A stretch of DNA of 26,274 nt from CAYLYU01 sp964501925 (GCA_964501925.1 CAZCTM010000026.1:1-26274); one strand, 5' to 3'; shown: positions 8,416-16,652, counted from the stretch's first letter. Made by a program: numbers and translations. Notes: generated from the letters alone by a model not told the origin.

Positions 8416-8700
8416 ATGTCAGGGGAGAGCTCGCGTGAATTATTTCAGGCCAAGATCGACGAACTCAGTCAGATGCTGGGTCGCATCCGACGGAACATGG
8501 AGTCTCTGGCCGCCGAGAACCATCGTCTCAAGGAGGTGGTACGCCTGGCCGAGGCTGAGCTAAGAAACAGACGCGACCAGGTACAGCGCCTTGAAAAAGA
8601 GTTGCAGACATACAGTCATCGGCGTCTGGAGGTCCGGGCCCGTGTCGAACACGCCATCGAGAAAATCGATGGCCTGCTTGCAGCCGAGAGCAAGACCTAG
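8416..8700 (+). CDS. TIGR02449-like ZapB-type coiled-coil protein
   Basis: A 94-aa soluble protein, almost wholly heptad-patterned coiled coil from about residue 10 to 68, ending in an RVEHAIEKIDGLL stretch. The ending matches the small TIGR02449 family encoded just upstream of zapA in Gammaproteobacteria (typically with RVE..I.RL..L near the end). The family is ZapB-like and presumed to act with ZapA at the division ring, which is inference from position and shape. The ATG has no obvious Shine-Dalgarno. The stop is 3 bp before the GTG start of zapA, implying co-translation. Confidence 0.75.
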   Translation: MSGESSRELFQAKIDELSQMLGRIRRNMESLAAENHRLKEVVRLAEAELRNRRDQVQRLEKELQTYSHRRLEVRARVEHAIEKIDGLLAAESKT

Positions 8701-8703
8701 GCC

Positions 8704-8997
8704 GTGCCGAACCTTGTTGAGGTCAATCTGATGGGCAGAACCCTGTCCATCCGTACCAATGAAGATCCGGATCACGTCCGGGCAGCTGCCCAAATGGTGC
8801 AGGATCGTATCGATGAATTGTGTCGGCTGGGCGGAGCCGTGGCATCCGACCGTCTTTTGGCGCTGGTTTCCCTGAACTTGGCGGGTGAATTGCTGCTGAA
8901 GGAAGAACACGGAGACCAGGATCTGGGGTCTTTGCTATCCAGATTGGATGATGTATTATTACAAGCGAAAGGTTTAGCGGAAGCGCCCCTGCGTTGA
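8704..8997 (+). CDS. zapA: cell division protein ZapA
   Basis: A 97-aa FtsZ-associated protein that bundles FtsZ protofilaments at midcell. The N-terminal strand pattern VEVNLMGRTLSIRTNEDPDHVRAAA, followed by a long helix with ALVSLNLAGELL, is typical of the family, and the length is normal. The start is a GTG 3 bp after the preceding coiled-coil gene; there is no strong ribosome site, consistent with coupling. The position directly before the 6S RNA region and the cyclo-ligase matches E. coli zapA-ssrS-fau order. Confidence 0.93.
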   Translation: MPNLVEVNLMGRTLSIRTNEDPDHVRAAAQMVQDRIDELCRLGGAVASDRLLALVSLNLAGELLLKEEHGDQDLGSLLSRLDDVLLQAKGLAEAPLR

Positions 8998-9009
8998 GCG
9001 CCAGGCATT

Positions 9010-9190
9010 ATTAGTTGCCAGAACCGATAAGTGCCAAAGGGGAGCCTTGCTACTCTGGCTGTGTGATTGCCGGGCAACTGGCAAACCTAATGTCAGGGTG
9101 CGGCGCCCACCTCTTAGTGAGGGTTCGGCATCTTCATGCCGCAACGCCAGCGCGGGGGTGCCTTTTTGCCTGATACCCCCCGCTTGGTTT
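9010..9190 (+). ncRNA. ssrS: probable 6S RNA
   Basis: The region between zapA and the 5-formyl-THF cyclo-ligase is where ssrS sits across Gammaproteobacteria, and its ~190 bp suits a ~180-nt RNA. 6S RNA binds sigma-70 RNA polymerase and mimics an open promoter. The interval is rich in complementary segments: a CCACCTC-TTAG-TGAGGGTT hairpin near 9109-9124 resembles the CACCTTGAACC/GGGTTCAAGGG element on the 3' side of E. coli 6S, and GGCATCTTCATGCC follows. I could not build a full closing stem by eye, so both ends are approximate and the call rests largely on synteny. Confidence 0.65.
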
Positions 9191-9191
9191 T
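9152..9191 (+). terminator. stem-loop with T-rich tail before the cyclo-ligase gene
   Basis: GCGGGGGT at 9152-9159 pairs with ACCCCCCGC at 9175-9183 with one bulged C, and the tail TTGGTTTT follows. It may terminate or attenuate transcription of the upstream RNA, or be part of the 3' end of the 6S precursor. The loop is long (about 15 nt), so strength is uncertain. Confidence 0.45.
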
Positions 9192-9194
9192 CAG

Positions 9195-9764
9195 ATGAAG
9201 ATGAGGCCAAAAGACATCCTGCGCGAACAGGCGCTTTCTATCAGACGATCGATTCCACCCACCGCGCGGCTGAATGCATCCCTTCTGATTCAGGAACGAC
9301 TTATCCATCGCTTTGCCGGCCTGTATTCCCAGTGGCTCGTCTATCGATCCCTGCCCGATGAAGTCGGAACAGAGCGGATCTTTTCGGACGCAAACTGCCG
9401 AATTTATGCTCCGGTGACCCACGCATGTGGAAACATGGAGTGGATGGAAGTGGGTGCAGACACGGACTGGAAAACAGGATCGCTTAACATCCAGGAACCT
9501 GTTAGCAACGTCTCCTGGCGGCCCTGTGAAGGCGATACACTGATTGTCTGCCCCCTGGTTGGCTTTGACCGGGAAGGTGCCCGACTGGGTTTGGGACTGG
9601 GTTGCTTCGACCGCTGGCTGGCCAAACACCAGAATCATATCGCCTGCAAGGTCGGGCTGGCCTTCTCCTGTCAGGAATTTGAATCCATTCCGACGGAGAC
9701 ACATGACATACCCCTGGACTACATTGTGACCGAACGTGAGATCATCCGATGTCCAAGCGCTTGA
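9195..9764 (+). CDS. fau: 5-formyltetrahydrofolate cyclo-ligase
   Basis: A cytosolic enzyme (189 aa) that converts 5-formyl-THF to 5,10-methenyl-THF with ATP. The family signature is present as GFDREGARLGLGLGCFDRWL (about residues 119-138), with the usual tyrosine of GGGYYDR replaced by cysteine. The N-terminal RPKDILREQALSIRRSI helix and the EIIRCPSA end fit the family. No clear ribosome site precedes ATG 9195; ATG 9201 is an alternative. The link to 6S RNA matches the E. coli ssrS-fau operon. The last 16 nt overlap the next gene, so the two are probably co-translated. Confidence 0.92.
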   Translation: MKMRPKDILREQALSIRRSIPPTARLNASLLIQERLIHRFAGLYSQWLVYRSLPDEVGTERIFSDANCRIYAPVTHACGNMEWMEVGADTDWKTGSLNIQEPVSNVSWRPCEGDTLIVCPLVGFDREGARLGLGLGCFDRWLAKHQNHIACKVGLAFSCQEFESIPTETHDIPLDYIVTEREIIRCPSA

Positions 9765-10561
9765 ATATCCTGGCCATTGGCGATGTTGTCGGAAAAGCCG
9801 GGCGAAGGGCACTGGCCGAACATCTGCCCAGACTCATTGATGAACATGCCGTCGACTTCGTCCTCGCAAACGGGGAAAACCTTGCCGCGGGCTTCGGTAT
9901 GACGCAGAGAACCGCCGATGAAATGTTCACCCTCGGCGTTCACGTGCTCACCAACGGCAACCATTGCTGGGATCAGCGAAGCATCATGGAACACATGGAA
10001 GAGGACGAACGTCTGATTCGGCCCATGAATTTCTCGAAGCATGCGCCGGGCCGCGGATGGACCATTGCGGAGACTGCGGACGGTCACAAGGTGGCGGTCA
10101 TTAATCTGATAGGTCAGGTCTTCATGGGCTGCTGGGACTGTCCCTTCGCCGCCGTGGATCAGGCACTGGCCGAAATTCCAGCCGACGTATCTGCCATCAT
10201 CGTGGACATGCACGCGGAGGCAACCAGCGAGAAAATGGGCATGGGATGGTATCTGGACGGGCGCGTTTCCTTTATCTACGGCACCCATTCCCACGTGCCA
10301 ACCTGCGATGAAACCATTCTGCCAAAAGGTACAGCCTATCAGACTGACCTGGGCATGACGGGATCGTATGCCTCGGTCATCGGCATGAAGGTCGAAGGCG
10401 CCTTAAAACGCATGGTGCACAAGATGCCCCAACGGTTTGAAGTCGTGGAGCGTGGGGGAAGCATTTACGCGACCCTGGTTCAGGTTGACAGCAGCAGTCG
10501 CAAGTCGCTTTCCATTCAACGCCTGTACGTTCCACCGACGCAGAAGAAACAGACGACCTGA
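9749..10561 (+). CDS. YmdB/TIGR00282 family metallophosphoesterase
   Basis: A 270-aa cytosolic metallophosphoesterase of the YmdB type. B. subtilis YmdB hydrolyses 2',3'-cyclic nucleotides and influences motility and biofilm decisions. Metal and catalytic residues are visible in order: AIGDVVG (Asp12), ANGEN (Asn41, Glu43), GNHCWD (Asn71, His72), DMHAEATSEK (His155) and YGTHSHV (His180, His182), followed by the GTAYQTDLGMTGSY block. It overlaps the end of the cyclo-ligase by 16 nt in another frame and converges on rpoD 16 bp later. The physiological substrate here is unknown. Confidence 0.9.
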   Translation: MSKRLNILAIGDVVGKAGRRALAEHLPRLIDEHAVDFVLANGENLAAGFGMTQRTADEMFTLGVHVLTNGNHCWDQRSIMEHMEEDERLIRPMNFSKHAPGRGWTIAETADGHKVAVINLIGQVFMGCWDCPFAAVDQALAEIPADVSAIIVDMHAEATSEKMGMGWYLDGRVSFIYGTHSHVPTCDETILPKGTAYQTDLGMTGSYASVIGMKVEGALKRMVHKMPQRFEVVERGGSIYATLVQVDSSSRKSLSIQRLYVPPTQKKQTT

Positions 10562-10577
10562 AAAAATGGCAGCCGGC

Positions 10578-12533
10578 TTAGGGGGTCGGAGGCGTCTCCG
10601 GACTTTCGGCAAACGTCTTGAGAGACTTCGCCCTGCTCGGATGCCTCAGCTTGCGCAAGGCCTTGGCCTCAATCTGACGGATACGTTCACGCGTCACCCC
10701 AAACTGCTTACCCACCTCTTCGAGAGTGTGGTCCGTATTCATGCCGATACCAAAACGCATACGCAGCACTTTTTCTTCCCTTGGTGTCAGTTTCTCCAGC
10801 ACCTCTTCGGTCGCCAGTGCCAAAGCTGATTTTACCGCCGCATCAATCGGATCGATGGCATTTTCATCCTCAACAAAATCACCCAGCTGGGAATCCTCTT
10901 CATCCCCGATCGGGGTCTCAAGTGAAACGGGTTCCTTGGCAACCTCAAGGATCTGACGTACCTTCTCCTCGGGCACTTCAAGATGCTCGGCAAGCTCCTC
11001 CGGCGTGGGTTCACGTCCAATTTCCTGGGCCACCTGCCGGGAAACCCGCATGATCTTGTTAATGGTCTCGATCATGTGGACCGGAATACGAATCGTTCGT
11101 GCCTGGTCGGCTATGGAACGAGTGATGGCCTGGCGAATCCACCACGTGGCATAGGTGGAGAACTTGTAACCCCGACGCCACTCAAACTTATCCACAGCCT
11201 TCATCAAACCGATGTTGCCCTCCTGAATCAAGTCCAGGAATCCCAGCCCACGATTGGTGTATTTCTTCGCAATGGAGATCACAAGACGAAGATTGGCTTC
11301 AATCATTTCACGCTTGGCCTGTCTGGCCTTCGCCTCACCCATGGTAAGTCTGCGGGCAATCTGCTTGAGCTGGCTAACCGGGAGATCCACCTCCTGCTCG
11401 GTCCGTCTTAGACGGCGCTGATTTTCACGGATCTTTCCAGCGATGGCCTCAAAGGCCTCAATCCATGGTGCACCGGCGTGCTCGGCCAGAATCATGTCTG
11501 TCCATGCCTCATTGCTCTCGTTCGCGGGGAAGCTTTCCAGGAAGAGCTTTCTGGGCATCTTGGCGCCCAGAGCCAGATCACGAATGTTTCGTTCATACCT
11601 GCGTACACGCTCGATGGTGTTCTTGAAGCGTTGAACAAGCAGTTCAATCTGCTTGCTGGCAAAGGGAATGCTCACCAGTTCGGAAAGCATGGCATCCAGG
11701 GCATCCTGAACCCTGGCGGCGAGTTCGGCGTCATCCGGATGCTTCTCAGATTCGGCCTTTAGGGCAATGTACTTCTCATTCCATTTACGGGCAGCCTTGA
11801 AGTGTTCAATGGCCTCTTCCAGCTGCTCCTCCTTGGTGATGATGGTCTCCTGCATGGGGGTTCCATCAGGGGTGGCGGTTCTGGCCTTGATCGCTTCATC
11901 AAGCTCCTCCGGATTCAGCTTGCTTTTGTCCTCACCAAAGCTTTCATCCTCTTCACCGCGACTGAGACGCAGCTCATAATCGGCAATGGCGGCAGCATTC
12001 ACCACCTTGTCATCAATATCGAGAATATCCCGTAGCTTGGCATCCTCCTCCTGAATGAGCTCGCCCAGCAGCATGATCTCGCGAAACGTTGTGGGGCACA
12101 GGCAAATGGCCTCAAGAACCTGCTTCCGGCCTTCCTCGATGCGGCGAGCGATTTCGATCTCACCTTCCCGGGTAAGGAGTTCAACCGTGCCCATCTCGCG
12201 CAAATACATGCGGACGGGGTCATCAATGCGGATGACGGTGCCCAGGGTGGTCGTATCCGCTCTGAGGGCGGAGTCTTCCTTACGGAGGCGATCCTTCCGC
12301 ATGGCATAAGCCCCCGTCGGGGCCCTCTCGGGGTCGACAACGTCAATGCCCATTTCGGTAAACAGGTTGATCACCTGCTCGATCTGATCGGCGGATACGA
12401 GACCCGGTGGCAGATGCTTGTTCAACTCATCATAGGTGATGAATCCGGCTTCCTTGCCCCGGGCCATAAGACCGCCCATGTCCCGCAAACGGACACGAGA
12501 CAAATTATTCGGTGTGTTTCCCTGTTTCGTCAT
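10578..12533 (-). CDS. rpoD: RNA polymerase primary sigma factor (sigma-70)
   Basis: The 651-aa housekeeping sigma factor, somewhat longer than E. coli RpoD (613 aa). Region 1.1 is present at the N-terminus, then 1.2 (DPVRMYLREMGTVELLTREGE), a large acidic non-conserved region (about residues 165-390), regions 2.1-2.4 with YATWWIRQAITR for -10 recognition, region 3 (IPVHMIETINKI), and 4.2 with the helix-turn-helix TLEEVGKQFGVTRERIRQIE. It lies 6 bp after dnaG and ends the rpsU-yqeY-dnaG-rpoD block, the same gene partners as the E. coli macromolecular-synthesis operon. A T6 run 10 nt past the stop could aid termination, but no strong stem precedes it. Confidence 0.99.
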   Translation of the reverse strand: MTKQGNTPNNLSRVRLRDMGGLMARGKEAGFITYDELNKHLPPGLVSADQIEQVINLFTEMGIDVVDPERAPTGAYAMRKDRLRKEDSALRADTTTLGTVIRIDDPVRMYLREMGTVELLTREGEIEIARRIEEGRKQVLEAICLCPTTFREIMLLGELIQEEDAKLRDILDIDDKVVNAAAIADYELRLSRGEEDESFGEDKSKLNPEELDEAIKARTATPDGTPMQETIITKEEQLEEAIEHFKAARKWNEKYIALKAESEKHPDDAELAARVQDALDAMLSELVSIPFASKQIELLVQRFKNTIERVRRYERNIRDLALGAKMPRKLFLESFPANESNEAWTDMILAEHAGAPWIEAFEAIAGKIRENQRRLRRTEQEVDLPVSQLKQIARRLTMGEAKARQAKREMIEANLRLVISIAKKYTNRGLGFLDLIQEGNIGLMKAVDKFEWRRGYKFSTYATWWIRQAITRSIADQARTIRIPVHMIETINKIMRVSRQVAQEIGREPTPEELAEHLEVPEEKVRQILEVAKEPVSLETPIGDEEDSQLGDFVEDENAIDPIDAAVKSALALATEEVLEKLTPREEKVLRMRFGIGMNTDHTLEEVGKQFGVTRERIRQIEAKALRKLRHPSRAKSLKTFAESPETPPTP

Positions 12534-12539
12534 CAGATC

Positions 12540-14237
12540 TCAAACCTCTGCATTGATACGTTTAAAACGCTCTATTCTCATCTTTTCCAGCTCCGCCAGA
12601 CGGCTTTTGAGCTTCAAGTGCTCCACCAGATCGGTCCTGATCTGCTTCAGCCTTTTCTTCACGCTCCTGACCTGCATATCAAGAAGCAGGCCCGCAAAGC
12701 AGGTATCGCTTATTTCCGGCTCATTAAGCCAACGAGGAATACGCGATTCTTCCGGAAATTCGAGAGTCAGGCTGCTAAGTGAAGTCGCCAAGTTTTCACT
12801 GGCCATTTTCAAGGCGCGCGTATATATCCTATGTAACACCTCATCGTCAAGGAAAAACTGTCTTGCCTCCCCGGGCAATTGCTGGATCCGCTCCGGTTTT
12901 TGCAACAAGGCGGCCACAAATTTCTCTTCCAGACCGGAAACCGTCTTGCCTGCATAAGTGGAGGTGCGCCTGACAGAACCGATACGGACCTTTTTAAGAT
13001 GAATGCCCGTCACCCGTTCGATTTCCTGTTGCCAAGCCTGACGCAGATAGGGATCTTGAATTTCAGCCAGCATCTTGTCCGCCCGCTTGGCCATGCGTGC
13101 CCGACCCTCGGCTCCACTCCCCGCCAGTTTTCTCAACCCGGCAAGCAAGGTCCGCAGCACGGGGGAGGCGTGCCCGATCCTTTTGGCAAACGCCTCACCT
13201 CCCTCCCTGCACACCAGCGAATCGGGATCTTCCCCCTCGGGCAGAAACATGAAACGCGGTTCATGTTCGGCCTCAATGACCGGCATCAGCCGCTCGAGCG
13301 TCCGCCATGCGGCCTGTCGGCCGGCACGATCTCCGTCGAAACAGAAGACCGGTGCACGATGAAGCCGCAGGATGGTTCTGATTTGGGACACTCCCAGCGC
13401 GGTCCCCAGGGGGGTAACTGCGATGGGCAGATCATGAGCCGCCAGCATCAGCACATCCATGTAGCCCTCCACCACGAGGAGGACTCGACGCTTGCGGATC
13501 TGTTCGCGATGCTCATGATAGCCGTACAGCAAATCGGACTTGTGAAAATATCTTGTCTCGGGTGAATTCAGATACTTCGGCTCGCCTTGACCAATCAAGC
13601 GCCCACCAAAACCGACAATCCGGCCCCGCCGGTCGCGGATGGGGAACATGATACGCCCCCGGAACCTGTCTCCGTAACCTCGCTCATTCTTGAACAGGAG
13701 GCCAACCGCGGCCAACCGGGCCAGCGCGCGAGCACCCAGATGGCGCTGCAAGAATCCATATCCATCCGGTGCGTACCCGAGCAGATAATCCCGCCACACC
13801 GTCTCCGGAAGCTTGCGGTTCTTCAGATAGGCACGCGCGTTGGCAGCCTGCGACGAAAACAGTTCCCGGTGGAATAGCTCCGCAACCTCCTCAAGCAGGT
13901 GAAGACCTTCACGGGTCTGGCGCTCATCCGCGGAAGAGGCATGCTGTGGCATTTCAAGGCCGGCCTTCTCTGCCAGCATTTCGACAGCCTCGGGAAAGCT
14001 CAGGCCATCGTGATCCATAAGAAACTGGAAGGCTCCCCCACCCTTGCCGCAGCCAAAACAGTGATAAAGCTGCTTGTCCGGTGATACGGAAAACGACGGT
14101 GTTTTCTCATGATGGAAGGGGCACAGACCCATCAGGTTATTCCCTGCCTTTTTCAGCTCCACATGCCGTGAAACCAGTTCGACGATGTCCGTGCGTTCCA
14201 GCACCCGTTCCAGAAACTCAGCCGGAAAATGTGTCAT
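12540..14237 (-). CDS. dnaG: DNA primase
   Basis: DNA primase (565 aa) makes RNA primers at the replication fork. The CHC2 zinc-binding module is complete (Cys39-x2-His42-x17-Cys60-x2-Cys63). The TOPRIM catalytic core has EGYMD at 257-261 and the metal-binding DGDRAG at 301-306. A helical C-terminal domain of ~140 residues should bind the DnaB helicase. The ATG at 14237 has AAAGG very close upstream. It lies 21 bp after yqeY and 6 bp before rpoD, downstream of an intrinsic terminator that separates it from rpsU. Confidence 0.98.
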   Translation of the reverse strand: MTHFPAEFLERVLERTDIVELVSRHVELKKAGNNLMGLCPFHHEKTPSFSVSPDKQLYHCFGCGKGGGAFQFLMDHDGLSFPEAVEMLAEKAGLEMPQHASSADERQTREGLHLLEEVAELFHRELFSSQAANARAYLKNRKLPETVWRDYLLGYAPDGYGFLQRHLGARALARLAAVGLLFKNERGYGDRFRGRIMFPIRDRRGRIVGFGGRLIGQGEPKYLNSPETRYFHKSDLLYGYHEHREQIRKRRVLLVVEGYMDVLMLAAHDLPIAVTPLGTALGVSQIRTILRLHRAPVFCFDGDRAGRQAAWRTLERLMPVIEAEHEPRFMFLPEGEDPDSLVCREGGEAFAKRIGHASPVLRTLLAGLRKLAGSGAEGRARMAKRADKMLAEIQDPYLRQAWQQEIERVTGIHLKKVRIGSVRRTSTYAGKTVSGLEEKFVAALLQKPERIQQLPGEARQFFLDDEVLHRIYTRALKMASENLATSLSSLTLEFPEESRIPRWLNEPEISDTCFAGLLLDMQVRSVKKRLKQIRTDLVEHLKLKSRLAELEKMRIERFKRINAEV

Positions 14238-14258
14238 GCCTTTATGTAGATGGCTGAA

Positions 14259-14711
14259 TCAATCTTTGCAAGTGCCAAGCCTCTTTTTGACCAGGGCGTT
14301 GACCCTGCCCATGTCCGCCCGCCCCACGACCTTTGATTTCAGTCCACCCATCACCCTGCCCATGTCCCGCATACCGGCGGCATGGGTTTCAGCAATGACC
14401 TGATCGATAAGCCTGAGCAACTCCTGCTCGCTCATCTGCTCAGGCAGGTACACCTCGAGCAGCTCTGCCTCGGCCAGCTCCCTGGCCTCAAGGTCATGAC
14501 GTCCGCCCGCGGCAAACTGCCTGGCCGCATCCCGTCGCTGCTTGACCATCCTGGAGATCAGGGCATGGATAACGGTATCGGAAGGCTCGCCTCCCAGTTT
14601 GATCTGCTTGTCCTTGATCGCTGCGCGAAGCATGCGAATGGTCGCAAGCTTCAACTTGTCTCCGGATTTCATCGCCTGCTTCATATCTTCCGTAATACGT
14701 TCAATCAGCAT
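14259..14711 (-). CDS. yqeY: GatB/YqeY domain-containing protein
   Basis: A 150-aa soluble protein homologous to the C-terminal tail domain of GatB, the subunit of tRNA amidotransferase that contacts tRNA. The family pattern is clear: a helical N-terminal domain with MKSGDKLKLATIRMLRAAIKDK, and a C-terminal domain with MRDMGRVMGGLKSKVVGRADMGRVNALVKKRL. Its cellular role is not established. GGAGGAG sits just upstream of ATG 14711. It lies between rpsU and dnaG, a common position outside the enterics, directly after the rpsU terminator. Confidence 0.95.
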   Translation of the reverse strand: MLIERITEDMKQAMKSGDKLKLATIRMLRAAIKDKQIKLGGEPSDTVIHALISRMVKQRRDAARQFAAGGRHDLEARELAEAELLEVYLPEQMSEQELLRLIDQVIAETHAAGMRDMGRVMGGLKSKVVGRADMGRVNALVKKRLGTCKD

Positions 14712-14726
14712 GGACTCCTCCGGGGC

Positions 14727-14757
14727 AAAAAAGCCGGGCGCATGGCCCGGCTTTGCA
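14727..14757 (-). terminator. intrinsic terminator between rpsU and yqeY
   Basis: On the minus strand AAGCCGGGC and GCCCGGCTT (14754-14746 and 14740-14732) form a 9-bp GC-rich stem with a 5-nt loop, followed by a T run and then the yqeY ribosome site. E. coli has a terminator at the equivalent place after rpsU. It would make S21 mRNA far more abundant than primase and sigma mRNA. Confidence 0.88.
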
Positions 14758-14792
14758 AAAACATGGATCCTGTACCGGTCGAAAGGCTCTTT

Positions 14793-15008
14793 CTAATACT
14801 CCCGAGACTCGCGAATCCGGATACGACGCAGGCGCTTCATCAACCGCTTGCGGGCAGCTGCGGCCTTGCGTTTCGCCTTGATGGACGGTTTTTCATAGGC
14901 GCCGCGCCGGCGGCACTCACTCAGTACGCCGGCCCGCTCCACCTGCTTGCGAAAACGTTTCAGCGCAATCTCGATAGGTTCATCCTCATGGACTCTGATA
15001 CCAGGCAA
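14793..15008 (-). CDS. rpsU: 30S ribosomal protein S21
   Basis: A 71-aa basic protein of the 30S platform needed for efficient initiation. IRVHEDEPIEIALKRFRKQVERAGVLSECRRRGAYEKPS matches S21 closely and the tail is arginine/lysine rich. The start is TTG at 15008; no in-frame ATG lies upstream. AAGGGGGTGA (15016-15025) sits 7 nt before it, one mismatch from the perfect anti-Shine-Dalgarno complement. It heads the yqeY-dnaG-rpoD block and is separated from it by an intrinsic terminator. murJ diverges 66 bp away. Confidence 0.98.
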   Translation of the reverse strand: MPGIRVHEDEPIEIALKRFRKQVERAGVLSECRRRGAYEKPSIKAKRKAAAARKRLMKRLRRIRIRESREY

Positions 15009-15015
15009 GTAACTG

Positions 15016-15025
15016 TCACCCCCTT
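15016..15025 (-). promoter_or_regulatory. strong Shine-Dalgarno fixing the rpsU TTG start
   Basis: The minus strand reads AAGGGGGTGA, nine of ten matches to the 16S complement AAGGAGGTGA, with 7 nt to the TTG at 15008. This decides the start of rpsU, which has no ATG or GTG at a suitable place. Confidence 0.8.
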
Positions 15026-15074
15026 CCGGTTTGCTTCCTAGCCGGTAAGCTCCAGCACAAGAAGGCGCCGCATT

Positions 15075-16652
15075 ATGAAGTCAGAGACCAAGAAGTCAAA
15101 CGCAACAACCCCTCGGTTGCTGAAATCCACCGGCACTGTCGGCGGATGGACACTTGCTTCCAGATTGCTCGGATTCATCCGGGATATCCTCTTGGCGCGT
15201 GTTCTCGGTGCAGGCATTCTGGCCGATGCCTTCTTTGTGGCCTTCAAACTGCCCAACTTTTTCCGCCGTCTGTTTGCCGAGGGCACCCTGACCGTGGCGC
15301 TGGTTCCTGTCCTCAGCGAAGAGCGAAAAAAGGGGGAAAGGGAAACCCACCAGTATCTCAATGCCCTGGCTGGCATTCTTCTTGCAACCCTTCTGCTTGT
15401 CACGGTTCTTGGCGTCATCTTCATGCCCGTCCTGCTGCTCATATTCGCTCCCGGATTCAGGGACGAGCCGGACCGGTGGAATCAGGCCCTGCTACTGGCA
15501 CGATGGACCTTCCCCTATTTGTTCATGATCTCACTGGCGGCCCTTTCATGGGCCGTGCTCAACGCCTACAAAAAATTTGCCGTCGCAGCCGCCAGCCCGG
15601 CGCTCCTGAATATCGCCCTGATCTTCGCCGCCCTGATACTGGCCCCGGGTTTTGACAATCCGGCCATGGCCATGGCCATTGGCGTGCTGCTGGGGGGCAT
15701 CCTTCAGCTTGGCATCCAGATCCCCGCATTGCGGCGAATCGGCTGGATTCCAAGACCCTTCATCCGGCTGAACCTTCCGCCTGTCAGGCAGACACTGAAA
15801 CTGTTTGGGCCGGCCGTGCTGGGTGTGGCCGCCGTACAGATCAATATCCTGGTCGGCACCATTCTGGCGACCCTGCTGCCTGTCGGGGCGGTATCCTACC
15901 TTTATTACGCGGACCGGATCGTGCAGTTGCCGCTGGCCCTGTTCGGCATCGCCATGGGCACGGCACTTCTGCCCGCGCTTTCGGAACACTTTGCCAGCAA
16001 GAATCACCTGCAGGCCGTGGATGAGCTCCGCCACGGGCTTGGCTGGCTGACGTGGATCACCCTGCCTGCCGTGATTGGCATTCTGATCCTGGCAGAACCC
16101 ATCATCGCGACCCTGTTCGAGCATGGTCGTTTCAATCACGAGGCCAGCATCGCAACGGCCCATGCACTCCAGGCCTATGCTCTCGGCCTGCTTGCCTTCT
16201 GCTGGGTCAAGGTGCTGTCCACCGCCTGCTACGCCGAGCAGGACGCGAAGGCGCCGGTCCGCTTTGCCGGCATCAGCGTCGCGATCAACATTATCCTGGC
16301 CCTGATACTCATGTGGCCCCTGCAATATGTCGGTCTGGCGCTGGCCACATCCCTGGCTTCGTTTGTCAACACCGCTCTGCTTATAGGGTATCTGAGAAAA
16401 AAGCATGGCCCCCTGATCGGCCCGGAAAATACCCGACGCATGATTCGCGCTGCCATGGCCTGCGTGCCCATGACCTTGTTCCTGCTGCTCCTTGGGTGGT
16501 TTTGGTCATTTCCAGCCAGTGGCAAGCTTCACCAGGCCCTGTGGCTGGCCATCGCCGTCACTGGCGGGGGAGTGATCTTTTTCACCGCCGCCCGCCTTCT
16601 GGGAGAGAATCTTTTCATCTCGCGGACCGGAAACCAGAAAATCCGGTCCTGA
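15075..16652 (+). CDS. murJ: lipid II flippase MurJ
   Basis: An integral membrane MOP/MATE-type flippase (525 aa) that moves lipid II across the inner membrane for peptidoglycan synthesis. The family start GGWTLASRLLGFIRDILLAR, then LADAFFVAFKLPNFFRRLFAEG, carries the arginines important for function. About 14 hydrophobic segments follow, including the YYADRIVQLPLALFGIAMGTALLP block. ATG 15075 has GAAGG 9 nt upstream. It diverges from rpsU, so promoters for both must share 66 bp or lie within coding sequence. In many relatives murJ lies beside rpsT and ribF; here it is alone. Confidence 0.97.
   Translation: MKSETKKSNATTPRLLKSTGTVGGWTLASRLLGFIRDILLARVLGAGILADAFFVAFKLPNFFRRLFAEGTLTVALVPVLSEERKKGERETHQYLNALAGILLATLLLVTVLGVIFMPVLLLIFAPGFRDEPDRWNQALLLARWTFPYLFMISLAALSWAVLNAYKKFAVAAASPALLNIALIFAALILAPGFDNPAMAMAIGVLLGGILQLGIQIPALRRIGWIPRPFIRLNLPPVRQTLKLFGPAVLGVAAVQINILVGTILATLLPVGAVSYLYYADRIVQLPLALFGIAMGTALLPALSEHFASKNHLQAVDELRHGLGWLTWITLPAVIGILILAEPIIATLFEHGRFNHEASIATAHALQAYALGLLAFCWVKVLSTACYAEQDAKAPVRFAGISVAINIILALILMWPLQYVGLALATSLASFVNTALLIGYLRKKHGPLIGPENTRRMIRAAMACVPMTLFLLLLGWFWSFPASGKLHQALWLAIAVTGGGVIFFTAARLLGENLFISRTGNQKIRS

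Noticed and set aside
10562..10600. Possible rpoD terminator (T6 run on the minus strand)
   Set aside because: The preceding GCCGGC is self-palindromic without room for a proper hairpin loop; no convincing stem was found.
15546..16406. 286-codon minus-strand frame antisense to murJ
   Set aside because: Its composition is Gln/Gly/Asp-rich as expected from the reverse complement of a hydrophobic gene, and murJ is certain.
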